Assembly (NCBI RefSeq): GCF_030814115.1
Contig: NZ_JAUSUP010000002.1
Location: 124,001 to 188,000 of the forward strand
From: Alkalibacillus filiformis
Lineage (GTDB): Bacteria; Bacillota; Bacilli; Bacillales; Alkalibacillaceae
Length of the DNA stretch: 64,000 nt
Reading direction: 5' to 3'
Under the pieces are notes generated by a model that saw only the letters and a list, made by a program, of their open reading frames with translations, made no database searches and was not told the DNA's origin. The position numbers were made by a program, and so were the translations under genes. This document shows, one piece after another, positions 26,121 to 34,999 of the stretch (the stretch's first letter is position 1; the number at the start of each line of letters is the position of its first letter).

Positions 26121-26437
26121 AGATTCTCCTCCTAAAATATTAAATCCAGCTTTAGTATAATCACCTTAAGAAATGAGTCATAAGTTGTATGTGTGTACAT
26201 TCAATAAAATACCCCAAAACTATATAATGAAACATTTTATTTATAACTAAAAAAATTATTAATATAAACATTATGGTGATTATTGACACACTGGACCTAT
26301 ATGTACTATTCATACGCGTTTATTACCCTAACATAATAACTATAATGTTACAAGTTAACCTCCCGCACTGTTAAATTAGTAGAATTAATTCATTGTTGGT
26401 ATAATGTTTAGTTAAGAAGTTTTCATGAGGTGAGACG
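26121..26437. other. Divergent intergenic region, BCCT / Nudix
   Basis: About 317 AT-rich bases. On the minus side TATACT lies ahead of the BCCT ribosome site; on the plus side TATAAT at 26400 precedes the Nudix gene, with only a weak -35. No RNA element or gene fragment is recognised. Confidence 0.4.
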
Positions 26438-27070
26438 ATGGACTATAAGGCATTGAATAAAATAATTGAAAACCACCAATCTGAGACACTCGGTATTCCT
26501 GATAATCGAAAGTATGCTATTATCATTCCTTTGATAGAAAAAGACGGTGAATTACAGATCGTGTTTGAAGTGCGCTCTAAAAACATGCGACGTCAACCAG
26601 GTGAAATCTGTTTCCCAGGAGGAAAGGTAGACGAAGATGACTTAAGCACGTCCGAAACTGCTGTGCGGGAGTTAAATGAAGAGTTAGGGGTGCAAGAAGA
26701 ACAAGTGAATGACGTAGAATACCTTGGGCTTCTTGTTACTCCATTTCGCCTAAGTGTTAGTGCTTACACAGGTTTTATTACACTTGATTCTGAAAAGGAT
26801 TTTCAACCTAATCCATTTGAAGTAGATTCCATTTTCACAGTACCTTTATCCTTCTTTTTGAATAACAGACCAGAAATACATTATATAAACGTTGATATTA
26901 AACCAGATCAAGATTTCCCTTATAACAATATACCAAATGGTAAAACTTATGAGCTACAAAAGGTTCAGTATGAAGAACACTTTTATTACTTTAAAGACTA
27001 TGTCATTTGGGGTTTAACCGCTAGAATTTTAAATGATTTTATCGCCATTATAAAAGGAGATAGGAATTAA
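26438..27070 (+). CDS. Nudix hydrolase, CoA pyrophosphatase type
   Basis: 210 residues. RRQPGEICFPGGKVDEDD is the CoA-pyrophosphatase (NuCoA) motif, directly followed by the Nudix box ending TAVRELNEELGV. Such enzymes (YeaB/CoaP-like) cleave CoA and acyl-CoA to 3',5'-ADP and phosphopantetheine in the cytosol. The C-terminal portion (EEHFYYFKDYVIWGLTARIL) matches the family. GAGGTGAG precedes the ATG. A hairpin overlaps the stop, convergent with the carboxypeptidase gene. Confidence 0.85.
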   Translation: MDYKALNKIIENHQSETLGIPDNRKYAIIIPLIEKDGELQIVFEVRSKNMRRQPGEICFPGGKVDEDDLSTSETAVRELNEELGVQEEQVNDVEYLGLLVTPFRLSVSAYTGFITLDSEKDFQPNPFEVDSIFTVPLSFFLNNRPEIHYINVDIKPDQDFPYNNIPNGKTYELQKVQYEEHFYYFKDYVIWGLTARILNDFIAIIKGDRN

Positions 27071-27080
27071 TCCTATCTCC
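27050..27080 (-). terminator. Terminator of the D,D-carboxypeptidase gene
   Basis: GGAGATAGGA / TCCTATCTCC, followed on the minus strand by TTTTATAATGG. It overlaps the 3' end of the convergent Nudix gene. Confidence 0.75.
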
Positions 27081-27083
27081 ACC

Positions 27084-28283
27084 TTATCTAAAAAACCAAT
27101 CGCGCTTTCTTCTTTTTCTAATGAATAACACGACTATCGTTATTAATGTTGCTAGCAAAGTTAAAGCAATCCAAAAAACAATATTTAGACCGTTATCACT
27201 TTGGGTTGCTGTTCCCATAGCCATTTGTGCATCTTTTGGATCAGGCTCTTGATCTAATTCTTCGTCTGTTTTCAGTTGTTTCTCTAACAATACGTCCTGA
27301 TCATCATTAAAAACACTTAAAAAACCCTCATCCGTTACTTCTTTTTCCCATTTTTGATCAACTTTGGTTGTGAAATATAACGGCTCCTCTAACTCGTACT
27401 CTTGTCCATTTTCATCAAAAAGAATCTCACCTTCTTCTAGCTTGTTCGTTTTAAAGTTGTCAAAGCCATAGTTTATTAATTTTCTTGTATCATTATAAGC
27501 GTGGTTGGCAGATGGTGAATTTAACGTGACAGCCACTAAATCAATTTGATCATCTTCATGAGATGCAGTCGTTACTAAAGTATAACCAGACTTTCTAACA
27601 AATCCATTTTTCACACCCGTAACCTCATCATACTGTCTAACCATTTGATGGTGGTTATAAATCGTGGTCTCCCAGCCTTCAGTCTCCCATTCAAATTCGG
27701 TCATCGCGACAATATCACGAAACTTCTCATTATCCATTGCATATTGCGTGATCTTTGCCATATCGCTTGCGGTAGTATATTGATCTTCGTCAAATAGACC
27801 GTGCGGATTTGTGAAGTTAGTATCACTTACACCGACAACATCATTTACAAACTCATTCATTAACTCTGCAAATTCCTCTTCACTACCAGCAATATGCTCA
27901 GCAATCGCAGCAGACGCATCGTTACCAGAATTAATTAACATACCCTTAACTAATTTACGTAACTCAACCTCTTCATCCTCTAGCAGATATACACTTGTCC
28001 CAATGACTTCAGTCGCATTCTCACTAATCGTTGCCATTTCATCAAGGTCACCTTGTTCAATGGCTATGATGCCGGTAATAATTTTAGTAATACTAGCCGG
28101 ATACATCTGTTGTTGGCTATTCTTCTCGTATAACACTTCACCACTTGACTGATCGATTAATATAGCTGACTCGCTATACAGGTCAATGTCTTGAACGTGC
28201 GCATTCGCAGACGGTGAATTTGTGATTATTAAAACTAAAGCTAAAACAATTATTAAACTAAATCTCAATTTATATATAAGCAT
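27084..28283 (-). CDS. D-alanyl-D-alanine carboxypeptidase (DacF/DacB-type PBP)
   Basis: About 399 residues. A signal peptide (LIIVLALVLIITNSPSANA) is followed by the penicillin-binding motifs YPASITKIITG (SxxK), SGNDAS (SxN) and TGVKNGFVRKSGY, where KNG stands in place of KTG. After a C-terminal beta domain there is a membrane anchor (IVFWIALTLLATLITIVVLFI) and a basic tail KRRKR. The enzyme trims the terminal D-Ala of peptidoglycan stem peptides outside the membrane; membrane-anchored relatives act in sporulation (DacF, DacB) or growth. GAGGA suits the ATG at 28283 better than the one at 28298. Vegetative or sporulation role is undecided. Confidence 0.83.
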   Translation of the reverse strand: MLIYKLRFSLIIVLALVLIITNSPSANAHVQDIDLYSESAILIDQSSGEVLYEKNSQQQMYPASITKIITGIIAIEQGDLDEMATISENATEVIGTSVYLLEDEEVELRKLVKGMLINSGNDASAAIAEHIAGSEEEFAELMNEFVNDVVGVSDTNFTNPHGLFDEDQYTTASDMAKITQYAMDNEKFRDIVAMTEFEWETEGWETTIYNHHQMVRQYDEVTGVKNGFVRKSGYTLVTTASHEDDQIDLVAVTLNSPSANHAYNDTRKLINYGFDNFKTNKLEEGEILFDENGQEYELEEPLYFTTKVDQKWEKEVTDEGFLSVFNDDQDVLLEKQLKTDEELDQEPDPKDAQMAMGTATQSDNGLNIVFWIALTLLATLITIVVLFIRKRRKRDWFFR

Positions 28284-28424
28284 ATGAGCATTCCTCATTT
28301 GTAATTGTAATTATTTCGCTTTATTAATTTTACCAAATTAAAATATGTATAAATACTAATAAAAGATTACATTTATATTTCAATTAGTTAAAGTAATGTT
28401 TATGACTGAGTAAATACCAGTTAA

Positions 28425-28460
28425 ATAAAAAAGAAGCTGACCTAAAATTAGGTCAGCTTC
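28425..28460 (-). terminator. Terminator directly after ectB
   Basis: GAAGCTGACCT pairs perfectly with AGGTCAGCTTC and is followed by TTTTTT on the minus strand. It lies 13 bp downstream of the ectB stop where ectC would be expected. Confidence 0.88.
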
Positions 28461-28472
28461 CTCGTTAGCTTA

Positions 28473-29747
28473 TTATGTTAACACTGGTTCTTTTACTACA
28501 CTCTTAACACTTTCTTCAATAATCTCTAATCCTTTTTTCAAATCTGCTTCTTCGATTGTAATGGCTGGGAACAATTTAAACACTTCATCATCTGGACCTG
28601 CTGTTTCCATAATTAGACCTAGCTCAAAAGCTTTCTCTGCAACTTTTTCTGCTAGTTCTTTTTCGCCACAAGCTATTCCTACCATCAGTCCTCTACCACG
28701 AACTTCACCTTTTAGTTCAGGGTAGTTTTCAACGATTTTCTGTAAGTATTCATGCGTGATCTCTGCTTTATGCTTAACACTCTTTTCTAACTTATCATCT
28801 TTCCAGTAGTCTAAAGCAGCTGTTGCTGTAATAAATGCATGGTTATTTCCTCGGAAAGTACCATTGTGTTCACCTGGTGCCCAAATGTCTAGATCTGACC
28901 TTAGCAACGTGATTGCAAACGGCACACCGTAACCACTTAAAGACTTAGACATACATACGATATCTGGTGTAATGCCCGCTTCTTCAAAGCTGAAGAATGA
29001 ACCTGTACGACCAACACCTGCCTGGACGTCATCGATGATTAACAGGATATCCCAACGCTTACAAATAGATTCTAATTTTTGTAACCACTCTTTGCTAGCA
29101 ACGTTGATTCCACCTTCACCTTGAACAGTCTCAACAATCATAGCGGCAGGTAAGTCTACACCACTACCACCATTTTCTAAGAAACGCTCTAAATAATCTA
29201 AAGTATCGGCTGAATCCATAAAACGATCATAAGGCATTGTAACAGAGTGGTTTAACGGAACCCCTGCACCTCTACGCTTAGCAGCATTCCCTGTTACTGA
29301 TAAAGAGCCAATTGTCATACCGTGGAAACCATTTGTAAAGCTAATAACATCAGTACGTCCTGTTACTTTACGCGCTAACTTTAATGCACTTTCAACGGTA
29401 TTCGTCCCAGTTGGTCCTGGGAACATGATTTTATAATCAAAACCTCTTGGCTTTAAAATCACTTCATTAAATTGCTCAATAAATTGCCCTTTAGCTGTCG
29501 TTGCTTTATCTAATGAGTGTGTAATCCCATCATTTGCTATATAATCAATCAATGCTTCTTTCATTTTCGGATCGTTGTGGCCATAATTTAATGCACCAGC
29601 ACCCGAGAAGAAGTCAAGATATTCATTTCCATCTTCATCCCACATTTTAGAACCTTTTGCTTCATTAAACACTGTTGGAAAGCTTCTGCAATAACTACGA
29701 ACCTCTGATTCATGTTTTTCAAAAACCTTCATATCTGTTTTATTCAA
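28473..29747 (-). CDS. ectB: Diaminobutyrate-2-oxoglutarate aminotransferase
   Basis: 424 residues, class III PLP aminotransferase. [15 protein letters not shown], the glycine-rich [49 protein letters not shown] and the PLP-lysine [11 protein letters not shown] are as in EctB. It makes L-2,4-diaminobutyrate from aspartate semialdehyde and glutamate, the first ectoine step. The start is a TTG preceded by GAGGAGG at good spacing. It follows ectA by 78 bp on the same strand and is closed by a terminator, so the usual ectC is missing from the operon. Confidence 0.93.
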   Translation of the reverse strand: MNKTDMKVFEKHESEVRSYCRSFPTVFNEAKGSKMWDEDGNEYLDFFSGAGALNYGHNDPKMKEALIDYIANDGITHSLDKATTAKGQFIEQFNEVILKPRGFDYKIMFPGPTGTNTVESALKLARKVTGRTDVISFTNGFHGMTIGSLSVTGNAAKRRGAGVPLNHSVTMPYDRFMDSADTLDYLERFLENGGSGVDLPAAMIVETVQGEGGINVASKEWLQKLESICKRWDILLIIDDVQAGVGRTGSFFSFEEAGITPDIVCMSKSLSGYGVPFAITLLRSDLDIWAPGEHNGTFRGNNHAFITATAALDYWKDDKLEKSVKHKAEITHEYLQKIVENYPELKGEVRGRGLMVGIACGEKELAEKVAEKAFELGLIMETAGPDDEVFKLFPAITIEEADLKKGLEIIEESVKSVVKEPVLT

Positions 29748-29825
29748 AATTGATCCTCCTCAAATTACCCCTTAGGGTATTTTAATGTAAACACTATTAT
29801 TGGGTGTTACTTTTTAATTTTTTAA

Positions 29826-30359
29826 TTATTTCTCGATTGGTCCAATTAAAAAGCTTAACTCTTCTTCATGTTCATCACTTGGGAATAATTCTTCAGGAAA
29901 GCACTCTGACACTTCGCATTTCGTGTCATGGTTACGTGCAAACCCTTTAAATAACGATTGGGATGCTTTATTTGATGGAGTTACTGTCGCCTGTAAAAAG
30001 CGCACATCTCGGCAAGCTTCTCGTTGTATTAGTTCGTTTAAAATCCTAGATGCTAGTCCTTTTCCTCTTTGTGACGCATCAACTCCAATTTGCCAAACGA
30101 ATACAACATCTTGCCTCTCTGGAGGTATAAATGCGGTAACAAACCCTACAACCTTATTGTCTTCTTTTGCGACAACACATGTCTCTGCAAAATGTTCACA
30201 CATCATAATATACTTATAAGCCGAATTTTGATCTAAACTTGAATTATTAACTAACTCCCACATTTCTGAACCATCTTCTACAGTCGGTTTTTCAAACGTG
30301 ACCGTATCTAACGGACTTAAAGTAGCTGTTTGACTATTAATGTTAACTGCTCCCTTCAA
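29826..30359 (-). CDS. ectA: L-2,4-diaminobutyrate acetyltransferase
   Basis: About 171-177 residues, GNAT fold. FEKPTVEDGSEMWELVNNS and YKYIMMCEHFAETCVVA, FVWQIGVDASQRGKGLASRIL (acetyl-CoA loop) and LQATVTPSNKASQSLF are EctA signatures. It acetylates diaminobutyrate made by EctB. The start is unusual: the only near-upstream standard start is TTG at 30359, which has no ribosome site before it, while AAGGGAG at 30356-30350 is spaced 8 nt from an ATT at 30341. An ATT start is therefore plausible. The next ATG would delete the conserved N-terminus. ectC does not follow ectB. Confidence 0.88.
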   Translation of the reverse strand: MKGAVNINSQTATLSPLDTVTFEKPTVEDGSEMWELVNNSSLDQNSAYKYIMMCEHFAETCVVAKEDNKVVGFVTAFIPPERQDVVFVWQIGVDASQRGKGLASRILNELIQREACRDVRFLQATVTPSNKASQSLFKGFARNHDTKCEVSECFPEELFPSDEHEEELSFLIGPIEK

Positions 30360-30583
30360 AATTTAAATTAACGATTGTTTCCATTTATTATGTTAACGAG
30401 TGGAACAATTTTTATCAAACGACTTAGAAAGTGATTAACAAGCATACATCTATCTTATTGTTGATGTGGTTAATTAAGAGTTACGAACTTAATAAATGCT
30501 ACAGTATTGTATGTATTTCTCTAATTTATTAAGAATTTAGTCTTTTTTACCATTTAATTTTTTGATGATTTTAAAATTTGCAT

Positions 30584-30612
30584 AAAAAAAGAGAAGGAAT
30601 TAACGCCTTCTC
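30584..30612 (-). terminator. Terminator of the DUF3231 gene
   Basis: GAGAAGG / CCTTCTC with a short loop, followed on the minus strand by a run of T. Confidence 0.8.
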
Positions 30613-30614
30613 CT

Positions 30615-31607
30615 TTACTGATTCTTTTTAAATGTTTGTGGGGACTCTTCCATCCAGCCATACTTAATCATAATTTTAGCACCTTCATGAGCGTAGCTAA
30701 AAATATCTTTCATTAAATAAGACATACGGGCTGGAATGTCATTTCTTAAACTAAATGAAGTACCTAATGAGCTACCCCCAATTGAAAAACCACAGAATAA
30801 GTTAACACAATATAACATAAGTTTATCTGAAAATGGGGCAACAGAAGACGTTGTCACATTTCCACCATCAGTACCTGGGACTTGAATATAACCATCTTCA
30901 AGAAACTTACTTAAATCATCAACAATCTTTTTAGCTAGTTTTATACCTTTATCAAAATACTTTTTTACATCTTCTTCTTCAGCACATTGTGCAAAACCTT
31001 TGATCATTTGTAGGCCGATTTTATTAGAGTCGATTCCATGGTATAAGTGAGCTATTTCAACTGTACTTAAAGGTCTCTTTTCACTAAAGGGATTTAACCC
31101 ACCTAAGTAGTTTGTATCACTAACATATTCTACAGTTTGCTCAATGGCTACGTATGGAGCTTTTGCAATCAAACCTTTATCTAATAAATACTGTGTACAA
31201 TCTTCATAACATTTTTGAGTAATGATTGAGAGTTCTCTATAAAACTTCGTAATATCTTCCCGGTAAGACATCGCTAAGTTTAATGTATGCATACCCGTAC
31301 TAATTTCTTTAATTAGCCGTAATAACATAATGTCAAATCCATTGTCATAAAGCTTGGGTACATCTTCATTTACATCAACACTAGTAAACCCAGTCGGTAT
31401 AGGTAAATTCTCTTCCTGAAAGATCGTGACAATCTGTTCTACATAAGGTTCAATCTGTTCATATATATTGACCATGATCTTTCTCGCTTCTTCATCATCA
31501 GCCTTTTTGATAAAATACTCTAACATTCTGAGTGACATTGTTTTTTGCTGATAAGTCATCCATAACGTTCCAATTTCTGATGATACTAAACCTGGAGATT
31601 GTGGCAT
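30615..31607 (-). CDS. DUF3231 protein (spore coat-associated type)
   Basis: 330 residues made of two homologous helical halves: SSEIGTLWMTYQQKTMSLRMLEYFI in the first and TVEIAHLYHGIDSNKIGLQMIKGFA in the second. The fold is expected to be a pair of four-helix bundles as in CotF/ferritin-like proteins. DUF3231 proteins are found almost only in endospore formers. The C-terminal half has APFSDKLMLYCVNLFCGF and RNDIPARMSYLMKDIF. GGAGGAG lies ahead of the ATG. A divergent paralogue starts 122 bp away at 31730, so the two may share a forespore or mother-cell promoter region. Function remains unknown. Confidence 0.8.
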   Translation of the reverse strand: MPQSPGLVSSEIGTLWMTYQQKTMSLRMLEYFIKKADDEEARKIMVNIYEQIEPYVEQIVTIFQEENLPIPTGFTSVDVNEDVPKLYDNGFDIMLLRLIKEISTGMHTLNLAMSYREDITKFYRELSIITQKCYEDCTQYLLDKGLIAKAPYVAIEQTVEYVSDTNYLGGLNPFSEKRPLSTVEIAHLYHGIDSNKIGLQMIKGFAQCAEEEDVKKYFDKGIKLAKKIVDDLSKFLEDGYIQVPGTDGGNVTTSSVAPFSDKLMLYCVNLFCGFSIGGSSLGTSFSLRNDIPARMSYLMKDIFSYAHEGAKIMIKYGWMEESPQTFKKNQ

Positions 31608-31729
31608 TAGACGACTCCTCCATCATTTCTTATAATCACCTTTTATTATGAACAATGCCAGTTAAATCATGCACTTTTTGTATGAAAAAGACCCACTCGT
31701 TAAAACTAACTACAAAGGAGTGAATCGTT

Positions 31730-32709
31730 ATGACACATTCAGCTGATCTGACCGCAACGGAAGTATCAAATCTATGGTCAGCTTACATGAAAAGTAGTAT
31801 GGAGCAACGATTGTTTGAATACTTCCATAGTTCTTCAGACGATGAAGATATAAAAAGAATAGCAGGAGAAATTGTTTCACATGCCAAACATGCATTAAAT
31901 GATCTGCATACATTATTTAATCAAGAGAAATTAACAATCCCACACGCTTTTACAGACCAAGATGTGACGCCTGATGCACATAAAATTTTTTCTGATACGT
32001 TCATTCTATTTGCTTGTCATGATATTACGATGCTTTCAATGAGTACTTATCCTAGTGCTTTTTCTGATTGTTCGAGACAGGATATTACACAGTTCTTTCA
32101 AGAACGCATTGAAACAATGACCAAAGTGCAAAATGAAATAACACAACTAATGGTTGAAAAAGGCGTCTATTTAAAACCTGCACAATTAAACATGGAAAGT
32201 GAAATTGACTATGTATCAAGCAAAAAATATTTATTAGGTATTACTGATCAATCGCGACCACTTAATGCTCCTGAAATCGCAAATTTATCAAGGATATTGC
32301 ATAGAGCGCAATTCTCAAAAATGGTGTTCGTCACTTTTTACAAAATGGCATCAACCAAAGAGTTAAAAGATTTTTTTGTTAGAGGACGAAATGAACTAGA
32401 AAAAGTATTAGACTCTCTTTCAGAAGTTCTTGAAAAGGAAAACATTCCACTAGCCGCTTCAATCCTGTAGAAATGTCACCATTTTCAGAACGATTAATGC
32501 TTTTTTTCATTAATACTTGTTTAGGTATGTTTTGTTTTCAAATGGTGTCACAAGCTATGAATTCAACTTTAAGGTCTGATATCATATTAAAATTAAATAA
32601 AATCTCATTTAACATGAGAAAGTTTTATAGTGCCGGGCTATTTCTAGCGATTGAACAAGGTTGGTTTGAACAACCACCACAACCAGATGACCATAAACTT
32701 AACTCTTAG
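31730..32709 (+). pseudogene. DUF3231 gene interrupted by a frameshift
   Basis: The first frame (31730-32470) matches the paralogue at 30615 from ATEVSNLWSAYMKSSMEQRLFEYF to the LEKENIPLAA region, then hits TAG at 32468. The next frame (readable as NPVEMSPFSERLMLFFINTCLG from about 32461 to 32709) is the missing C-terminal quarter and matches APFSDKLMLYCVNLFCG of the paralogue. A net one-base insertion or two-base deletion near 32450-32465 would restore a protein of about 325 residues. AAAGGAG precedes the ATG. Either the gene is decaying or there is a sequencing error; two separate proteins are unlikely, as the second part has no ribosome site. Confidence 0.7.
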
Positions 32710-32775
32710 AAATGTTTAAACATGTTCTCATATGGTTATGTGACATGTACAAGACATTTCGAGGAGGGAACGTAA

Positions 32776-32955
32776 ATGAACTTAATGCGTGCAAAAGAAA
32801 TTAAAGATGACCCTAACATGAAGAATGTCGTTTACAATGGAAAGTATGTCTACATTGAGGATGTGAATGATGAGAAGCAGAAAGCGATTATTCACTACTT
32901 AAAAGAGAGTGGTAAAGAGTTTGAAGTCGATGTTACTGAATTAAAAGAAGAGTGA
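32776..32955 (+). CDS. sspH: H-type small acid-soluble spore protein (SspH-like), copy 3
   Basis: 59 residues: MNLMRAKEIKDDPNMKNVVY, then NGKYVYIEDVNDEKQKAI and an acidic Lys/Glu-rich tail ending ELKEE. It shares the RAxxI...NMKNVxYNGxxVYI skeleton with the two genes at 6081 and 6281. GAGGAGGG lies 8 nt before the ATG. A long repeat element begins at its stop codon. Three H-type SASP genes in 27 kb is a high number. Confidence 0.85.
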   Translation: MNLMRAKEIKDDPNMKNVVYNGKYVYIEDVNDEKQKAIIHYLKESGKEFEVDVTELKEE

Positions 32956-32957
32956 TT

Positions 32958-33486
32958 AAAAGAGGTTGAGACAGAACTGATTGTAAAAACACAAAACCCG
33001 AACGAAATCACCTTTTGACTTCGTTCGGGTTTATCTTTTATCACCGCTCCATCAAAATGCTTCGCTTTCACCCGCAGGGCACAAGTGCAACATCTGCTCA
33101 AACTCCCTATGGTCGTTTGTCGCAGTGTTTTCTTTGCCGGGGCGGCTGGTGAGCCAAGCTACTACATCGAGTAACTTCCTTGTGCTTTGCACCGAGGAAG
33201 CCTGCTTCGAAGATTATCTAGAAGACGCAGGTGCATCCCTGGGGTCTCACCCAGGCCTTTGCCATGACGACCTGGACGGTCTAATGTCGGCGTTGGTCAC
33301 AAATGCAGATTTCTTTAACTTCTGCGCTTTAATTTGCGCCGAGTAACCGCAGGCGCAGGACGTGACCGTTTTTAGCCGACCAGGAGTCTACGCATTTTGA
33401 TTCCGCTAAGTTACTGCTCAACTAAGCTTAAATGTCAATTGTTCGTGTTTTCATCACACTCTAACCCTTTTGTCTCAACCTCTTTA
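32958..33486. repeat. Intergenic repeat element with inverted termini, long copy
   Basis: About 529 bp. The left end AAAGAGGTTGAGACAGAA is an imperfect inverse of the right end TTTTGTCTCAACCTCTTT. Inside, CCCGAACGAA and TTCGTTCGGG form a stable hairpin, followed by ACCGCTCCATCAAAATGCTTC and more GC-rich stems. The base composition is higher in GC than the genes around it. A shorter copy lies at 39674-40029. No convincing protein is encoded. It is probably a MITE-like or structural repeat; I saw no flanking target duplication that I can defend. Confidence 0.8.
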
Positions 33487-33488
33487 GT

Positions 33489-34205
33489 TTATACACTTGA
33501 CCCATATATTGCCACGTACTGCTGACTTAAAGCAAAGCGTTGACCATCCCAAGCTAACGTGTTTAATACGTATCCAAGAGCATCCGCATTGTATCGACCT
33601 GCAATTCTTTGGTAAGCTAACAATTCATAAACACCATCCAAATCAAAATCGACTGGATATAAACCACTTAGTGGATTGACCCACCCTTCAATCGGTTCAA
33701 TTAAATTCCCATCTGCGTCATAAATTTCATTCAAGTACTCTGGGTCACGTTCAGAAAGATCAATGACATATTGCTGTTGGTTCACTTCACTCACAACACG
33801 AACTTTCGCATCATCTTCATAATTTACAGTATATTGATAGTAATCATTATACTCATTACTATTAAAAATTAGGTTAAAACGATTATAAACGAAAGAATAA
33901 ATAAATTCATTCATAATACCGCCACTTCCACCTATTGCAACACTAATAAGAATTTCGTGTACACCATCACCCGTGAAATCACCTAAAAAAAGCGATGGAT
34001 TATAACCAACATTATCGACTAGAGGTGTACTGTAAAGCTCATGCGTGACACCATATTGAACAACTAGTGTAATGTTTTGCACAAATGGGCTTTCTTGAGT
34101 TTGATAACCGATTAAATACACCTCATCCATTACACCGTTACCATTAACGTCACCGCTAGCTGAATCAACAACTTCAATCGCTTTTCTTACATCATAATAG
34201 TACAT
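33489..34205 (-). CDS. FG-GAP/VCBS-like repeat protein
   Basis: 238 residues. Three Asp-rich calcium-loop motifs recur at the repeat interval: GDVNGNGVMDEVYLIG, GDFTGDGVHEILISVA and VDFDLDGVYELLAYQ, the FG-GAP (integrin beta-propeller-like) pattern. There is no signal peptide, so it may be cytosolic or spore-associated in spite of the family's common surface location. AAGGGGA precedes the ATG. Its stop lies next to the right end of the repeat element. Similar short FG-GAP proteins occur in Bacillaceae, with unknown function. Confidence 0.7.
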   Translation of the reverse strand: MYYYDVRKAIEVVDSASGDVNGNGVMDEVYLIGYQTQESPFVQNITLVVQYGVTHELYSTPLVDNVGYNPSLFLGDFTGDGVHEILISVAIGGSGGIMNEFIYSFVYNRFNLIFNSNEYNDYYQYTVNYEDDAKVRVVSEVNQQQYVIDLSERDPEYLNEIYDADGNLIEPIEGWVNPLSGLYPVDFDLDGVYELLAYQRIAGRYNADALGYVLNTLAWDGQRFALSQQYVAIYGSSV

Positions 34206-34324
34206 AACAATCCCCTTCGTTTACCTTTTTCTATATATTTATGGGCAAACGCGGAAGTTGCTACAAAATGATTTGTAATAATACATTAGCATTAATTTAG
34301 TTTTATTAAATTATCATTAAATTC

Positions 34325-34993
34325 TTAATCAACCCACTTATACCCTATTCCCCATACAGTCTTTAAGTGGTTGTCAATTGGGAAGCATAGGACTCTTAAC
34401 TTTTCCCGTATATTTCTAATATGTGAATCTACCGTTCTACCTTCGACAATAGCCGCAAAACCCCACACTAGATCAATTAACAGTTCTCTTTCATATACTT
34501 TATTAGGATGCTTTATTAAATACCCAATCAATTCAAATTCTATAGGGGTAAGCGAGATACTTTCGTTGTTAAAGGACAGTTCAAATCTATCTTTATTCCA
34601 AATGAGTCCATTTATCTCTATAATATTTTCTGATTGAATTCTTCTAAGCAAAGCTTCCATTCGAGCTACTAATTCATTTTCATCAAAGGGCTTTGTAATA
34701 TAATCATCGGCACCCAGCTTTAACCCTTTTATAATATCCTCTTGTCCCTCTCGAGCTGTAAGCATAATAATAGGTACATTTGAAAATGTTCTAATTTCTT
34801 TGCATAATTCGAAACCATCCATCTCTGGCAGCATGATATCAAGTATAACTAAATCCATATCTTCTTGATTAAGACGTTCTAATGCTTTCTCTCCATCCAC
34901 ACACTTGAAGCATTTAAAAGAGTAAGGTTGTAAATATATTTCTATGAGGTCTAGCATTCGAGTTTCATCATCTATAATCATTACTTTATACAT
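34325..34993 (-). CDS. OmpR/PhoB-family response regulator
   Basis: 222 residues. The receiver has IIDDE, phosphorylatable VILDIMLPEMDG, MLTAREG and the KPFDENEL lysine; the C-terminal winged helix has LTPIEFELIGYLIKHPNKVYERELLIDLVWG and RTVDSHIRNIREKL. AAGGAG lies 7 nt before the ATG. It follows the interrupted kinase gene by only 6 bp and is surely co-transcribed. A pair of TTCTGCA repeats, spaced 11 bp as OmpR-type regulators prefer, lies at the promoter of the divergent ydhK-like gene, a likely target. Confidence 0.88.
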   Translation of the reverse strand: MYKVMIIDDETRMLDLIEIYLQPYSFKCFKCVDGEKALERLNQEDMDLVILDIMLPEMDGFELCKEIRTFSNVPIIMLTAREGQEDIIKGLKLGADDYITKPFDENELVARMEALLRRIQSENIIEINGLIWNKDRFELSFNNESISLTPIEFELIGYLIKHPNKVYERELLIDLVWGFAAIVEGRTVDSHIRNIREKLRVLCFPIDNHLKTVWGIGYKWVD

Positions 34994-34999
34994 ATATTC

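Noticed and set aside
33125-33346. 73-codon frame inside the long repeat
   Set aside because: The frame is not kept in the short copy of the repeat at 39674-40029, and the similarity is at the DNA, not the protein, level.
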